Shown in pieces: positions 12,392-23,786 of a DNA stretch of 64,000 bases. Source of the DNA: Magnolia sinica (taxonomy: Eukaryota > Streptophyta > Magnoliopsida > Magnoliales > Magnoliaceae); assembly GCF_029962835.1 (NCBI RefSeq), contig NC_080590.1, positions 68,101,501 through 68,165,500 on the forward strand, in the 5' to 3' direction. Within the stretch, counting starts at the first letter, position 1; each line of letters opens with the position of its first letter. The notes beneath the pieces are model-generated. The model had not been told where the DNA came from. It did no database searches and saw only the letters and a list, made by a program, of their open reading frames with translations. Both the position numbers and the translations under genes were made by a program.

Positions 12392-13125
12392 CCTCTCTCG
12401 TCTGATGATGGGAGAAGAAGAAAGCACATCGATAGGAGAGAAAGAGAAGCAAGAAAGAAAAAAAGAAAGAAAATAGAGGAAGAGGGACCAACAGCTCGCC
12501 GAGTCGTTGGAGCACACGCCAAATTCCCCGACATCCTCAAGTAAGAACACACGAGCTCCTCCCTGCCAATCCTTGGATTTCCAACAAACAGGTAAAGGGC
12601 CACCCAAGATCCAGCCTAACCGAATCAACTCGTGGGAAGACTCAACTAAAGGTTAGGACCTTATCTAGGTAATATTAATTATCATCAGATTAATCTTTCC
12701 TCTCTTTCAAATCCAATGCACAGAACTGTGTCGAATCAGTGGTAGGATGGATCTGAACTTAGTGAGTTGAAATTTATCAATGCACAACTTGTCTAGAGTA
12801 TGACCTAGATCCAATTTCTTAAGACTTACTAGACCTCATCAAAGAAACTAACTTAAACAATCCAAACCAGGTGGATTAGAGTAGAATTTGGCCCTAAAGA
12901 ACGTTTCTGAACAGTTAACTTAGCAGAGGATGATCCAACGACATAAGGTGAGGGTTTTTCCTTTAAGTTTACCTTAATTTAAGTTGATATGAATTATCTT
13001 TCCTTTTACTTGTTCTCATGATTCTCTCTCTGCAGTTGTTTAATTTACTACCAACCATTATTTACCCATTGAGATTATGGTATGATGTTAATTATGAGTG
13101 ATCTTCACTATTTTTATGTGAGGCG

Positions 13126-13356
13126 ATGGATACAAGTTTTTCCCTTGCCTTTACCAATTTTGTTGAGATAGCCCTTATTACTCTTCTCTTTGTTGGGTTG
13201 GCCATTGTCACCTCCCTCTTTATTGAGTTGGCCATTACTACTCTCGTCTTTGTTGAGTTAGCCATTGCTACTCTCTTCCTTATTTTATTAGCCTTGTGTT
13301 ATCTATCTTTAAGGATTAGGCATGTGTCTTGGAATTCTAAAACTCTCATGTGTTGA
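13126..13356 (+). CDS. small hydrophobic frame with ten-residue repeats in the 5' LTR of N
   Basis: A 76-codon frame from ATG GAT ACA holds about four copies of a ten-residue unit of the form FVELAIATLL, encoded by a 30-base minisatellite. The 3' LTR carries the same frame with two more units (17595-17861) and the same start. The product would be very hydrophobic. Because the unit is a multiple of three, copy-number changes keep the frame open without selection, and the hydrophobic composition follows from the T-rich repeat. I recognise no family. I think it is probably not a real gene and list it because it is intact in both LTRs. Confidence 0.2.
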   Translation: MDTSFSLAFTNFVEIALITLLFVGLAIVTSLFIELAITTLVFVELAIATLFLILLALCYLSLRIRHVSWNSKTLMC

Positions 13357-14241
13357 AGGCATCACAACTAGTGATTCAATTATTATATCATGGATGTAAT
13401 GTGCTCTGGGTAGAGACCCTCTTGGTCAACGCATTATTCCATAGGTTTGTGTAGTGGTACACAAATCAATGTTAGTGATTCACAATGCGTATTATATCAC
13501 TTCCAGGATTAGATGTCACAAATAGTCACTCCATGAACAAATCGTGTCACATAATTCATATGACTCATGTGTTGTGCCGCCCTGAGGTGTTCACGTAAAT
13601 CCATGGTAGCGTTGGATATGCCAGTGAATATCCATAGTTATGGGATGCGGGTCAAGTCATGTTTTTAATAAATTATATTACACATTGTAATGATCACTAC
13701 GTATGATAAACCGCACACACTTTACTAGGCATACATTCATATATACAATTGTTACGCATACTAATACCTCTCGTAGTGTATCAGAAACCTTACATTTCTT
13801 TTATGAATCTCTTGAATTATTGTTAATCTTAAAGGATAACCATCACTATGAGTAGGGCGTTGACCCTCTCCAACCGTACAGATGATGCAAGAGATGTACA
13901 AATTGAATACTTAGAGGATCATCTCCCATGGTAGATTATAATGAATGAATAAGAAGTTAATTTTATAATTTAGTTTTATATTTATGCTGCGAACTCGATA
14001 ATGTAATAAGTTCTCATTGAGTGGGCATTTGATAATTTGTTGAATTCTTTTACTCTAATAAAATAATAGATACAGTCGATTTTATTCTCATGAATGGTTA
14101 CCTTTATGAATGTAACTGGATGCGATCCAAATGAAAAAAAATATGATGTTATTTCTAAAGCATCCAATTCATTCAATTATTAACACCTGATTTTCTCGAG
14201 CACGAGTATAAACTCTGGCTGTGAAAATTCAGGATGTTACA

Positions 14242-15180
14242 GTTGGTATCAAAGCATGAGAATGAGATTAACTGGGTCTGAAGGAGTGAACCACCATAAG
14301 CTTTACGCAACCAAGATAGGATCATGAATTAGGTACAATACACAATTGAATTCCTAAAGGAACTAGGAAGTTGTGGAATTAGAAACCCATATTTAGGTTC
14401 CCCATTTGAAATATTAAGTTAGACATGGAATTTAGAAACTACAAATTTAGGTACCCCTGGAATAAATCCCCAAAATTCTAAATAAACTTGTTCTGAATTA
14501 AAAGTCATCCTTAAATAAAGTCGCAATCAAGAAGAAACAAGTTTCCCTTATGGGAATAGAGATGTCCTACTTATTCCAGAATTCTCAATTATTTCAACGA
14601 AATTCTGACATGTTGCAGAAAGAAGACACATTAGAAAATTTCTAAAATTTTTTAATAGATCACTTAGTCACCACACACCTTCTTTTAAAATTTCATCTCG
14701 ATTGGGTTTATATAAAATTTCATAAAAGTCCGACAATAGAAAAAAATCAGTAGAAATTGTTGCTGGACAACAAGCTTTTATACACCTCACAAGGGTGAAA
14801 CACCCCCCAAACCATAGAATCCTGCCTTGTGAAATTTTCTGGAGTCCCAAGAATAAGTCAGGGGCTTAGGCTCCAAATTTTGAATAAATTAGATGTATGG
14901 ACCAAAAAATAAAATTTTGTGATTGACAGGCTGTCAATATAAAACAATTTTGGGAAGTTATAATGTTCATATAAAGGATGACACTAAAAGCTTAGGTTTA
15001 ACGAGGAATGGATAATTAGAACCTATCCCTACTCTAATGATGAAACAAAAAATCTCATGATATTCCCTAAGGATTTAAAATGATCGAGACCATGGATTTA
15101 TGAAACCATATTCAAGGCATGAGCGGTTTAATCCAATTAGTAAATCTTGGGGTCGAGATTTTTATTTAATGGGGGTAGAT
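14242..15180 (+). other. internal region of N (PBS at 14244-14255, PPT at 15170-15180)
   Basis: The PBS TGGTATCAAAGC follows the LTR after two bases. The tract TGGGGGTAGAT ends directly before the 3' LTR. In between I see no gag or pol remnant; the sequence is A/T-rich. Confidence 0.8.
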
Positions 15181-16862
15181 TGTAGCGTCCCGATTTCCAT
15201 ATAGCCAATTACATGCACAACTAGACATATACATCTACCCCACGAGGAAGATAGTGAAATATTAAACATAACGAATCAGTGCAAATGGAACAAATAAATA
15301 AATTTCACGGATGAAATTTTGTTTAAGGGGGGTAGATTGTAACACCATGAACTTTTCAATACTCGAGTATTGAAAATTCTCAAGTATTACCATAGAATTT
15401 AACCTATTATGTACATGTGTACAGTACCAATCTAGCTAACCTAACCTTACATTTATTCTCCAACACGAATCTGACCATTGGGAATAGTCTCCATTCATAG
15501 ATCAAGCCATTTAACCATTGATTTTGAGATATGATCATCATATACCCAAGTATTCTCGCTTGTCCATCATCACCAACCGTTCAACCAACTAATCCACACA
15601 TTAGGAGTTGTCTCTGTTCATGGAGTAAGCCAATTGAACCATCTATCCTATGTTCTAAGGGCCCAGATCAACAAATCCATTGTTCATCTACTACGATTAG
15701 GCCACTCGATTAATAAACTTATCGATGATTTTCACCTAAACTAGGCCGAGAACCCTATGAATCATCAATAATCATATTTTGGAATGATTTGACCATCAGA
15801 CCTTCATAAATCACAAGATAACCCCGTTATTTAAAAGTATGGCCCACTTAAGCCTTAAACCTACCTCATCCTTTGGGTCGGTCCTTAATATGAGCTGCCA
15901 AAATGAATGAATGGAGTGGATTAACCAGAATATCACTGTGGGCCCCACATCTGCTGAGTGAGTACAAACAACTAGCGTGCACCCGCTGTGCACTGTACCT
16001 AAAAACGGGTCAAACCGATGAAGTTCCGAAGAAGGAAATCTTCCTCCTTCCTTGCTGCCTACGAATGGACAACCATCTGTACTTGGGATCGTAGCCCATG
16101 AAAGAGGGTCCTCTTCCTAAATCTAAACCATCCATCTGATGCGAACGAAGCCCCCAATCAAAACCTCAGAGGTTTCACCCAACAATCAGTAAATAAAGGG
16201 TCGTTCCATGATCAACTACTGTGTGGGCTATCCAAAGTTTGGACCCACCTCATATTTTGATCCCTGGATCGACACTTCACAACAAACCTAATGGAGGGAT
16301 CACATCTCCCGAACATCCATGATGGTAGACCCCACAGACTCCAGCAAGAACCGGACTCCTTCCACACCCCTTCCACTCTCCTTCCCCAACAACAGAGAAA
16401 CTGGATGCGTCTTTTTCTCACGCATAGGAAAATGTGAGATGTCATCCTACCTTCAATCTAAGCCATCCAAACCATAAGAAGTGGGATTCTGATTCTCCCC
16501 AAGAAGTTCGAAAGAAAAGGAGGGAAACGGAGATTGCAGCACTCCCTGATTCTCACCTAGAATAGCTGCGTTAGACCTCCCTGCCAAGCCGTTGCCTGAT
16601 CGTTCTTAAACTCAAGAACCCGATCACAACCTTCCATCTGTGGGCCCATCCAGGGACAACTCAGTATCGTCCAGATCCGATCTGATCTACAGAGTAAAGA
16701 AGAAGTAAATTTGGAAGGAGGTCGGTCGTAGACAGCGATTACACTATTACATTCGAAAGCTGCACAAAAACATGGACTACGTAAAGAATACATCTGTTTT
16801 CCTTGCTACGAAAATGAAGCTGCGCAAGAGTTTTCACAGAAGAGTCTAGAGATCCTTAGGCC

Positions 16863-16870
16863 TATAAAAG
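16863..16870 (+). promoter_or_regulatory. TATA box of the 3' LTR of N
   Basis: TATAAAAG, followed by CCTCTCTCGTCTG, matching the 5' LTR copy. Confidence 0.5.
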
Positions 16871-17594
16871 CCTCTCTCGTCTGACGGTGGGAGAAGAAGA
16901 AAGCATAGCGAGAGGAGAGAAAGAGAAGCAAGAAAGAAAGAAAGAAAGAAAACAGAGGAAGAAGGACCAGTAGCTCGCTAAGTCACTGGAGCACACGCCG
17001 AATTCCCCGACATCCTCAGGTAAGAACACACGAGCTCCTCCCTTCCAATCATTGGATTTTCAACAAATAGGTAAAGGGCCACCTAAGATCGAGACTAACT
17101 GAGTTAACTCGGTGGGAAGACTCGACTGAAGGTCAGGACCTGATCCAGGTAATATTAATGATCATCAAATTAATCCTTCCTCTCTTTCAAATCCAATGCA
17201 CCTAACTGAGTCGACTAGGTGGTAGGATGGATCTGAACATAGTGAGTTGAAATTTATCAATGCACAACTTGTCTAAAGATCCAATTTCCTAACACTAACT
17301 AGACGTAATCAAAGAAACTAACTTAAACAATCCAAACCAGTGGATTAGAGTAGAATTCGGCCCTAAAGAATGTTTCTGAACAGTTAACTTAGTAGAGGAC
17401 GATCCAATGACCTAAGGTGAGGGTTTTTCCTTTAAGATTGACTTAATTTAAGTTGATATGAATTATCTTTCCTTTTACTTGTTCTCATGATTCTCTCTCT
17501 GCATTTGTTTAATTTACTACCAACCATTATTTACCCTTTGAGATTATGGTATGATGTTAATTATGAGTGATCTTCACTATTTTTATGTGAGGCG

Positions 17595-17861
17595 ATGGAT
17601 ACAAGCCTTGCCCTTGCCTTTACTAATTTTGTTGAGTTATCCTTTGTTACTCTTCTCTTTATTGGGTTGGCCATTGTCACCCCTTTCTTTGTTGAGTTGG
17701 CCATTGTCACTCTCTTCTTTATTGAGTTAGCCATTGCTACTCTCCTCTTTATTGAGTTGGCTATTGCCACCCTCCTCTTTGTTGAATTAGTCATTACTAC
17801 TCTCCTCCTTATTTCGTTAGCCTTATGCTATCTATCTTTAAGGCTTGGGCATGTGTCTTGA
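17595..17861 (+). CDS. small hydrophobic frame with ten-residue repeats in the 3' LTR of N
   Basis: An 88-codon frame with about six ten-residue units (FIELAIATLL and variants) between the same N-terminal (MDTSLALAFTNF) and C-terminal (LALCYLSLR) ends as the 76-codon copy at 13126. The added length is exactly two units at about 17690-17750. The same caution applies: this may only be an in-frame minisatellite. Confidence 0.2.
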   Translation: MDTSLALAFTNFVELSFVTLLFIGLAIVTPFFVELAIVTLFFIELAIATLLFIELAIATLLFVELVITTLLLISLALCYLSLRLGHVS

Positions 17862-18905
17862 AATTTCAAAGCTCCCATTATTCAATTTACATTCCCTTTA
17901 TTTCAAGTGGTGTGTTAAAGGTATCACAACCAGTGATTCAATTATTATATCATGACGTAATGCGCTCTGGGTAGAGACCCTCTTTGTCGATGCGTAATTT
18001 CATGGGTTTGGGTTGTGGTGTACAAATTGATGTAAGTAATTCGCAATGCGTGTTACATCACTTAAGGGATTGGATGTTGCAAATAGTCGCTCCAAGAACA
18101 AATCTTGTCACGTAATTCATCTGACTCATGTGTTGTACCGCATCGAGGTGTTCATATAAATCCATAGTAGCGTTAAACATGCTTACAAATATCCGTAGTT
18201 ATGGGATGCGGGTCGAGTCGAGTTTTCTATAAAATATGTTCCACATTTTGATGATCACTACGTATGGTGAGCCGCACACACTTTGCTAGGCATGCATTCA
18301 TGTATACAATTGTTGCACATATCAATACCTCTCGTAGTGGTGGAGAACGTAACATATCAAAAACCTTACATTACTTTTATGAATCCCTTGAATTATTGTT
18401 AATGTTAAATGATAACTATCACTATGAGTAGGGCGTTGACCCTCTCTAACCGTACAGATGATCCAGGTGATGTACAGATTGAAGACCCAAAGGACCATCT
18501 CCCATGGAAGATTACACTGAATGAATAAGAAGATAGTTTTATGATTTAGTTTTATATTTCCGCTATAAACTCGATAATGTAATAAGCTCTTATTGAGAGG
18601 GCTTTTGATAATTTATTGAATTCTTTTACTCTAATAAAATAATAGATATAATCGATTTTATTTTCGTGAATGGTTACCTTCATAAATGTAACTGGATGTG
18701 ATCCAAATGAAAAAAATTAAATGATGCAATTTCTAAAGCATCTAATTCATTCAATTATTAACACTAAGTTTTGTCAGGCACAAGTATAAACTCTGGCCAT
18801 GAAAATTCGAGATGTTACATATCGACTCTTGCGATTAAAACAAAGGGTCGTAACTAATCTTATGATTAGTTATGCTCTAGAGCGTTATAAGTTATTTAGG
18901 GTAGT

Positions 18906-18913
18906 TATAAAAG
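18906..18913 (+). promoter_or_regulatory. TATA box of LTR E
   Basis: TATAAAAG about 60 bases before the GA-rich leader, the same layout as LTRs C and N. Confidence 0.45.
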
Positions 18914-20204
18914 CTCCCTTTCCAAAAGAGGATTCCACCTCAAACAAGCCCTAAAATCTAGAGAGAAAGAGCAAAGAGAGAGAGAGAGAGAGAGAGCTGA
19001 GTGCAGTGTCCAGTTTGTACCATAATGACTCGCCCGAGTCTCGGTGGAAGCGGCCACCTTTCAATCACAAAATTCCAATCAAAGGCTAAGAAAAAGAGAA
19101 GGAAGAAGTTCAGGATGTTACAACACTTGACTCGGTATGAGAAGCGAGTCACCCTCCTGACCGCTGGTCTGAATCATCCAAGGCTGACAAAGACGCTCCA
19201 TGGGAAAGGAAGAGAGGAGGAAGGAGAATACATAAGAAGAGAGAGGGAGGCAGTAGCTGTGAATGACTGGGTGATTGGCAATACAACAAATGCCATCAGC
19301 GAATCGATCGAGTCATGACCTGGGTCACACTACTGGCCGAGTTTTCGTCAAACCCTGACGAGTGAAGGAGAGAGAAAGGAAGACAAGGAGAGCAAAGGAG
19401 GAGAGAAGAAAGGAGAAGGAAAGAAGAAACCAGTTCAGCCATGTTAGCTCAACCGAGTTAACTCAACCATCACTCGAACAACACCAACCTAACCTGACTC
19501 GACAACCCCTCCTAAGAGTGAATCTAGTTCTTCAGCACCATAGCCGAGTCAGATCCTTAGGTAAGCTCTCCCATATGATTCATTATCCTAAGTTAATAAG
19601 TTTTCGATTTGCTGACTCAGTGAGTTATGGAGTTAAGGTAGAACTAACTAGATGGAATTCGTTTAGGCAGCAACAATTGAGGTAATTAGACAAGTCAAAT
19701 TCTTGATCAAGTGTAATAGGGGATCGAGTTCTATCACCAAGTTGTGCCAACTTTAGAATAATAAGATATCCTCATAGCTCCCTTGGTTAGAAATTTATTA
19801 GAAGAAGATTTAGCTACAATGAAATGAACCTTTAATTAAGAAATTGCTCTCCTAGTTTGCCTCCTTACACATTTATGTCTTCATCTAGGTAAATAACTTC
19901 AATCAACAACCCTACTCTAATCAAAAGGGTAGGGTTCGATCTTAAAACACACACATCTTCTAAGAGAAACACCAGTTAGTAAATCGATCAACTCCTACAG
20001 TGATGATTTCTTCCCCTTGAGCTTTCCTCTTCCATGTTAGCTTAAGGAATAGTCCAACTTTTATTTCAACTGATGATTGATATCTCTAACTTTTGATTAC
20101 TTGTGCTAGTTATTGAATCTTATTATTAAATTATATGCTCAACATTGATCTTGTATGAACATCTATATATTATACTTGTACATCTTCTCATGCTTGTGGA
20201 TTGA

Positions 20205-20800
20205 TTAAATGGATCAACTGTTTGAAAAGTCTATTCTCTTATTAGGGATGAGCCGACTGTTTGAAAGGTCTATCCCCATGCATGAATGAGCTAACTGTTT
20301 GAAAAGGTCATTCTTTGCTTAAGTGAGCCGATTGAAAGGCCCACTATCTTACTTGAGTAGGTCGACTGTTTGAAAGACTCGTTCTTTTGCAAGTTGAATG
20401 AGTCGACTGTTTTAAAGACCCATTCTCTTGTCTGAATGGACAAACTATTTGAAAGTTTCATTATCTTATTAGGGATAAGCCGATTATTTACAATGCCCAC
20501 CCCCATGCATAATAAGCCGACTATTTTGAAATGCCTATTCTTTGCTTAAGTGAGCCGACTGTTTGCAAGGCCCACTATCTTTCTTGAGCGAGTCGACTAT
20601 TTGAAAGACCCGTTCCTTTGCAAGTTAAATGAGTCGACTATTTGAAAGACTCATTCTCTTGCTTGATGGACCGACAGTTTGAAAGGTACATCCTCTTATT
20701 AGGAATGAGCCGACTATTTGAAAGGTGCATTCCTATGTATGAATGCGCCGACTGTTTGAAAGGTCCATTCCCTTACATGAATGGACTGACTGTTTAAAAG
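20205..20800 (+). repeat. minisatellite with higher-order structure in LTR E
   Basis: Roughly 13 copies of a unit of about 46 bases carrying GAGCCGACTGTTTGAAAGG variants. The units form a higher order of five: the block starting AGGGATGAGCC at 20244 recurs at 20471 and 20701, periods of 227 and 230. LTR C has an unrelated, much shorter repeat at the matching place. Confidence 0.8.
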
Positions 20801-21388
20801 GTCTACTTATTTAGCCAACTGGATGTGTATCCCCAATTGATGTGCATTTACGCATCCATGCATACAAATAAGATCACATCTTGGATTGTTTGGTATATTT
20901 TCTTATTTAAACTATGCTTAAATAATGCGGCAGTGTGTAATCTTGAGAAAAATTCACACTGAACTAGCCACCCATCCTTTGAATATATAACCATATAGGT
21001 AGTGCAGGTGGCTTAAATGATAGTCATGTTCAGGTGGATGAGGAGCAGGGTACAAAGTCTACCCAAGAGCCGCTACGTGATCTTGCAGTTTAAGACTAGT
21101 TACAATTTATCTTGTTTCTTGTATTTTTTTAATTTTTTTTTTTGGAATTGTGATTATAAGACATTGGTTTATATAAGTCTTTTGGGCAGCCACTTGGGTA
21201 TTTGAATGTTATATTTGGACTCCCCCTTTATGCTTGATTTGTGCCTCTTCTTCTAATCTGCAAACTCTGAAAAAGAAAAAGAAAAGAATAAAAAAAATAT
21301 ACGTGAAATTTGTCTATGTTTAAAGGTTAACACTCAGGTTTTCGAAAAACGAGTTGTATACTTGAGTTTCGAAAACCGGGGCATTATA

Positions 21389-22682
21389 AGTAAAGATGAT
21401 GAAAAGTACAAGGCACTGTTCGTAGAAAAGGGGTACTTGCAGAGGGAATGGGTAGATTACAATGAGATTTTCTCTCTAGTCATGAAACATACATCAATCA
21501 GGGTGCTATTGGCTATGGTAACAGAATCCAATTTAGAATTGGATCAGCTCGATGTGAACATGACATTCCTTCATGGGAACTTGGATGAAGTTATTTACTT
21601 AAGGAAGCATGAAGGATTCGAAGAGCTAGATAAGGAAGGCCACGTATGTAGGCCGAAGAAGTCCTTGTATGGGTTAAAGCAGTCTTCGAGGCAGTGATAC
21701 AAGTGGTTTTATTCCTACATAGTGGACATTGGGTATATCAGATAGAGGGTGCTTGAGGATAGGTCCAACATTCTACTGATGCTTTACGTTGATGATATGT
21801 TGATTGTTGCAAAGGGTAAGAAGGTGATACTCTTTCTTAAGTCTCTGTTAAGTAAGGAGTTTGACATGAATGATCTGGACGCTGTAAGGAAGATCCTAGG
21901 CATGAAATTCACAGAGAAAAATTGTCTGGAAAGCTATGGCTCTCTCATAGTGGATATATGTAAAAGGTGCTAGAGAGGCTCCGAATGGAAGGTGCTAAGC
22001 TAATTAGCATGCCTCTAGCACGTCATTTCAAGTTGCTAACTAGGTCGTGTCGAAGTACAAAAGAAGATATTTTAGATATGTCATGGGTGTCACACATTAG
22101 CACAGTGGGGAGTCTCATGTATACAATAGTTTACACGAGGCTGGATATCTCATAGACAGTTAGCGTGGTTAACAGATATATGACAAATCTAGGAAATGAG
22201 CATTATAATGTTGTTAAGTGGTTTCTCAGGTATCTCAGGAAAGAAGTCAACATTGGGATCATGTTCGGTGGAATGGCGCTTTAGGTGGAGTTGTAGGGTA
22301 CGTGGATTCAGATTATGCATGTAATCTGGACAACACGAGGTCTAGTACGGGAAATATTTTCACATTAGCAGGGGTACTGATATGTTGGAGATCTACACAA
22401 CAGTTGAAAGGCCTGATAAGAGACCTTAGGTTGAAGAAGGAGATGATTTGGCTACATTGCGATAGTCAGATAGCTATCCATTTGGCAATGAATCGAGTAT
22501 ATTACGTGAGAACCAATTACATCGACATGTGGTTCCACAAGATACATAAACTTATTACTTAAGGGAAGATTCTATTTCAGAATATTCATATGGATGAGAA
22601 TGTTACGGACATGTTGACGAAGTTGGTGACCATAAAGAAGTTTAAGCACTGCTTGGGCTTAATCGATTTCTCTGGCCATTAA
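21389..22682 (+). pseudogene. Ty1/copia RT and RNase H remnant (element G)
   Basis: This is the 3' part of a copia pol, broken by stops and frameshifts. It begins in the RT N-terminus (SKDDEKYKALFVEKGY), runs through QLDVNMTFLHGNLDE and KKSLYGLKQSSRQ to the catalytic YVDD (21785-21796), then RNase H (VGYVDSDYACNLDNTRSS) and the usual copia end (DMLTKLVTIKKFKHC), with a stop at 22680-22682. The RNase H part has lost the segment around the usual STTEAEYMA. The first base directly follows LTR E, so the 5' part of this gene should lie left of the window beyond the C/E insertion. In a live element the protein would copy RNA to DNA in the particle. Confidence 0.88.
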
Positions 22683-22810
22683 TGAGATTGGGCACCCTTA
22701 CACAGAGGTGAGAATGGAGCTGTGTTCTAGGTGGAGAATGCAAGGAGCGGTCTATGCTCAAGGTGGAGGTTACAAAGGAGGTCTTCAGGGTGACTTGACA
22801 GAATGCAAGC

Positions 22811-22822
22811 CAATGTGGAGAT
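22811..22822 (+). other. polypurine tract of copia element G
   Basis: CAATGTGGAGAT directly before TGTTG, a typical copia junction of PPT and 3' LTR, 128 bases after the pol stop. Confidence 0.7.
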
Positions 22823-22997
22823 TGTTGTGCAGGATGCCTTGGATTTTTCCAATTCGTTGTGCAGAAAAGCCCTAGTTCAGCTCGATCAACGTCTGATTCA
22901 ATTCCACCAAAAATTGAGTGGATTCTCAAGTTGCACGCTGTGAAGATTTACAAGTTTTTTGTTCAATTGAAAAGTGCAGTTGGGTTGGTTCAGTTCG
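22823..22997 (+). repeat. 3' LTR of copia element G, first part
   Basis: It starts TGTTGTGCAGGATGCC after the PPT. LTR D inserted at 22997/22998, leaving GTTCG before it and ATTCG after it. Confidence 0.7.
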
Positions 22998-23777
22998 TGT
23001 AACGTCTCGAAAAAATCCGTACCAAGGCCCGAGTACCACCTCAAGCAGAAATCCTTAAGGACCGTACCCTATAGAAATTAGACGCGAATTTAGTTAAATA
23101 CTAAACTACATAGGCTGTGGATTTAGCTTGAACCACTATCTATAAAATGGCAAGATCGAAAACTATCAAAAGCAATGACTCAACACTACTTAGTAACTTA
23201 GGAGAAATCCCAAAAGCCAGTTGCTCTCGGGAGCACATTGAAACTCCGTATTGGACCTGGACTGCACGTCGAAAGTCCGATGACCGCGAAACTATAGGGT
23301 TATGACCGCCTTATTGGGCTTGACAATCATTGCGGGAATCGAGCCCAAACAGTGTCCAGAAACGCACAACATGAATCCCGAGTGAAGTGTGTGAGAAACG
23401 CAAATATCCTTAGAAAAGGTATTGAAACTTAAGTGAATTGGGTCATTCACTTGCGGGCGAAATTGAAGATCTCAAACCGTCAGTTTTTTACTGAACTTCA
23501 CTCATGGATCAGGAAAATTTTCCTGCACATATCTGTATACCTGTGGCCCCAATCAAGTAAGAATGATCGTTGATCTGATACTGGTTCTTCACGGTCGATC
23601 CGCTAATCCGATCGTACCAAAATCATAACCTTGCTTAGATCCATAGTTAGGGAACTTGCTCTATGACGTAGGTGAGAAATAGACCTTCCTAAGGGCCCTG
23701 TTTGTCAAAAACAAACACCCTTTGGCTATGACCTAAGTATACCATGGCCCTGGGGCCATTGACATCACTTATGGGCC

Positions 23778-23786
23778 TATATATAG
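23778..23786 (+). promoter_or_regulatory. TATA box of LTR D
   Basis: TATATATAG in GGGCCTATATATAGCCC, followed at once by a CT microsatellite and a G/A-rich leader. Confidence 0.55.

Larger units (their letters stand above)
10725..14241 (+). repeat. 5' LTR of element N
   Basis: It begins TGTAGCATCCCG and ends GATGTTACA, 3517 bases. The first 157 bases are an extra head: they end in a second PPT (10871-10881) followed by an older-looking LTR start, TGTAACACC, at 10882. TATA box at 12384; 30-base minisatellite at about 13150-13300. Confidence 0.85.
10725..18819 (+). mobile_element. element N: complete non-coding LTR retrotransposon nested in LTR E
   Basis: N has two direct LTRs (10725-14241 and 15181-18819), a PBS after the first, a PPT before the second and a perfect 5-base TSD, TATCG. 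The internal region is only 939 bases and has no coding frame, so N must have depended on proteins from another element. The LTRs make up 88 percent of its 8.1 kb. They are collinear but clearly diverged (about 9 mismatches in the first 112 bases by eye), so the insertion is not recent. The PPT and Met PBS suit Ty3/gypsy of the Tekay/Del type, but no protein remains to prove it. Confidence 0.88.
15181..18819 (+). repeat. 3' LTR of element N
   Basis: It begins TGTAGCGTCCCG and ends GATGTTACA, 3639 bases. The extra 157-base head is also present, with the inner tract at 15327-15337 and TGTAACACC at 15338. It is longer than the 5' LTR partly because the 30-base minisatellite has about two more units. 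TATA box at 16863-16870. No PBS follows its end. Confidence 0.85.
18825..21388 (+). repeat. LTR E, 3' part
   Basis: It continues LTR E after the TSD of N and ends GGGGCATTATA (decayed from GCGTTACA) at 21388. The two parts give an LTR of about 4.06 kb. It has a TATA box (18906-18913) followed by a GA microsatellite at about 18974-18998, and a long minisatellite at 20205-20800. The next base, 21389, is inside copia RT coding sequence. Confidence 0.78.

Noticed and set aside
20205..20800. Regularly spaced repeats that could suggest a CRISPR array
   Set aside because: The repeats are degenerate, the spacers are themselves repeats, and the context is a plant LTR.
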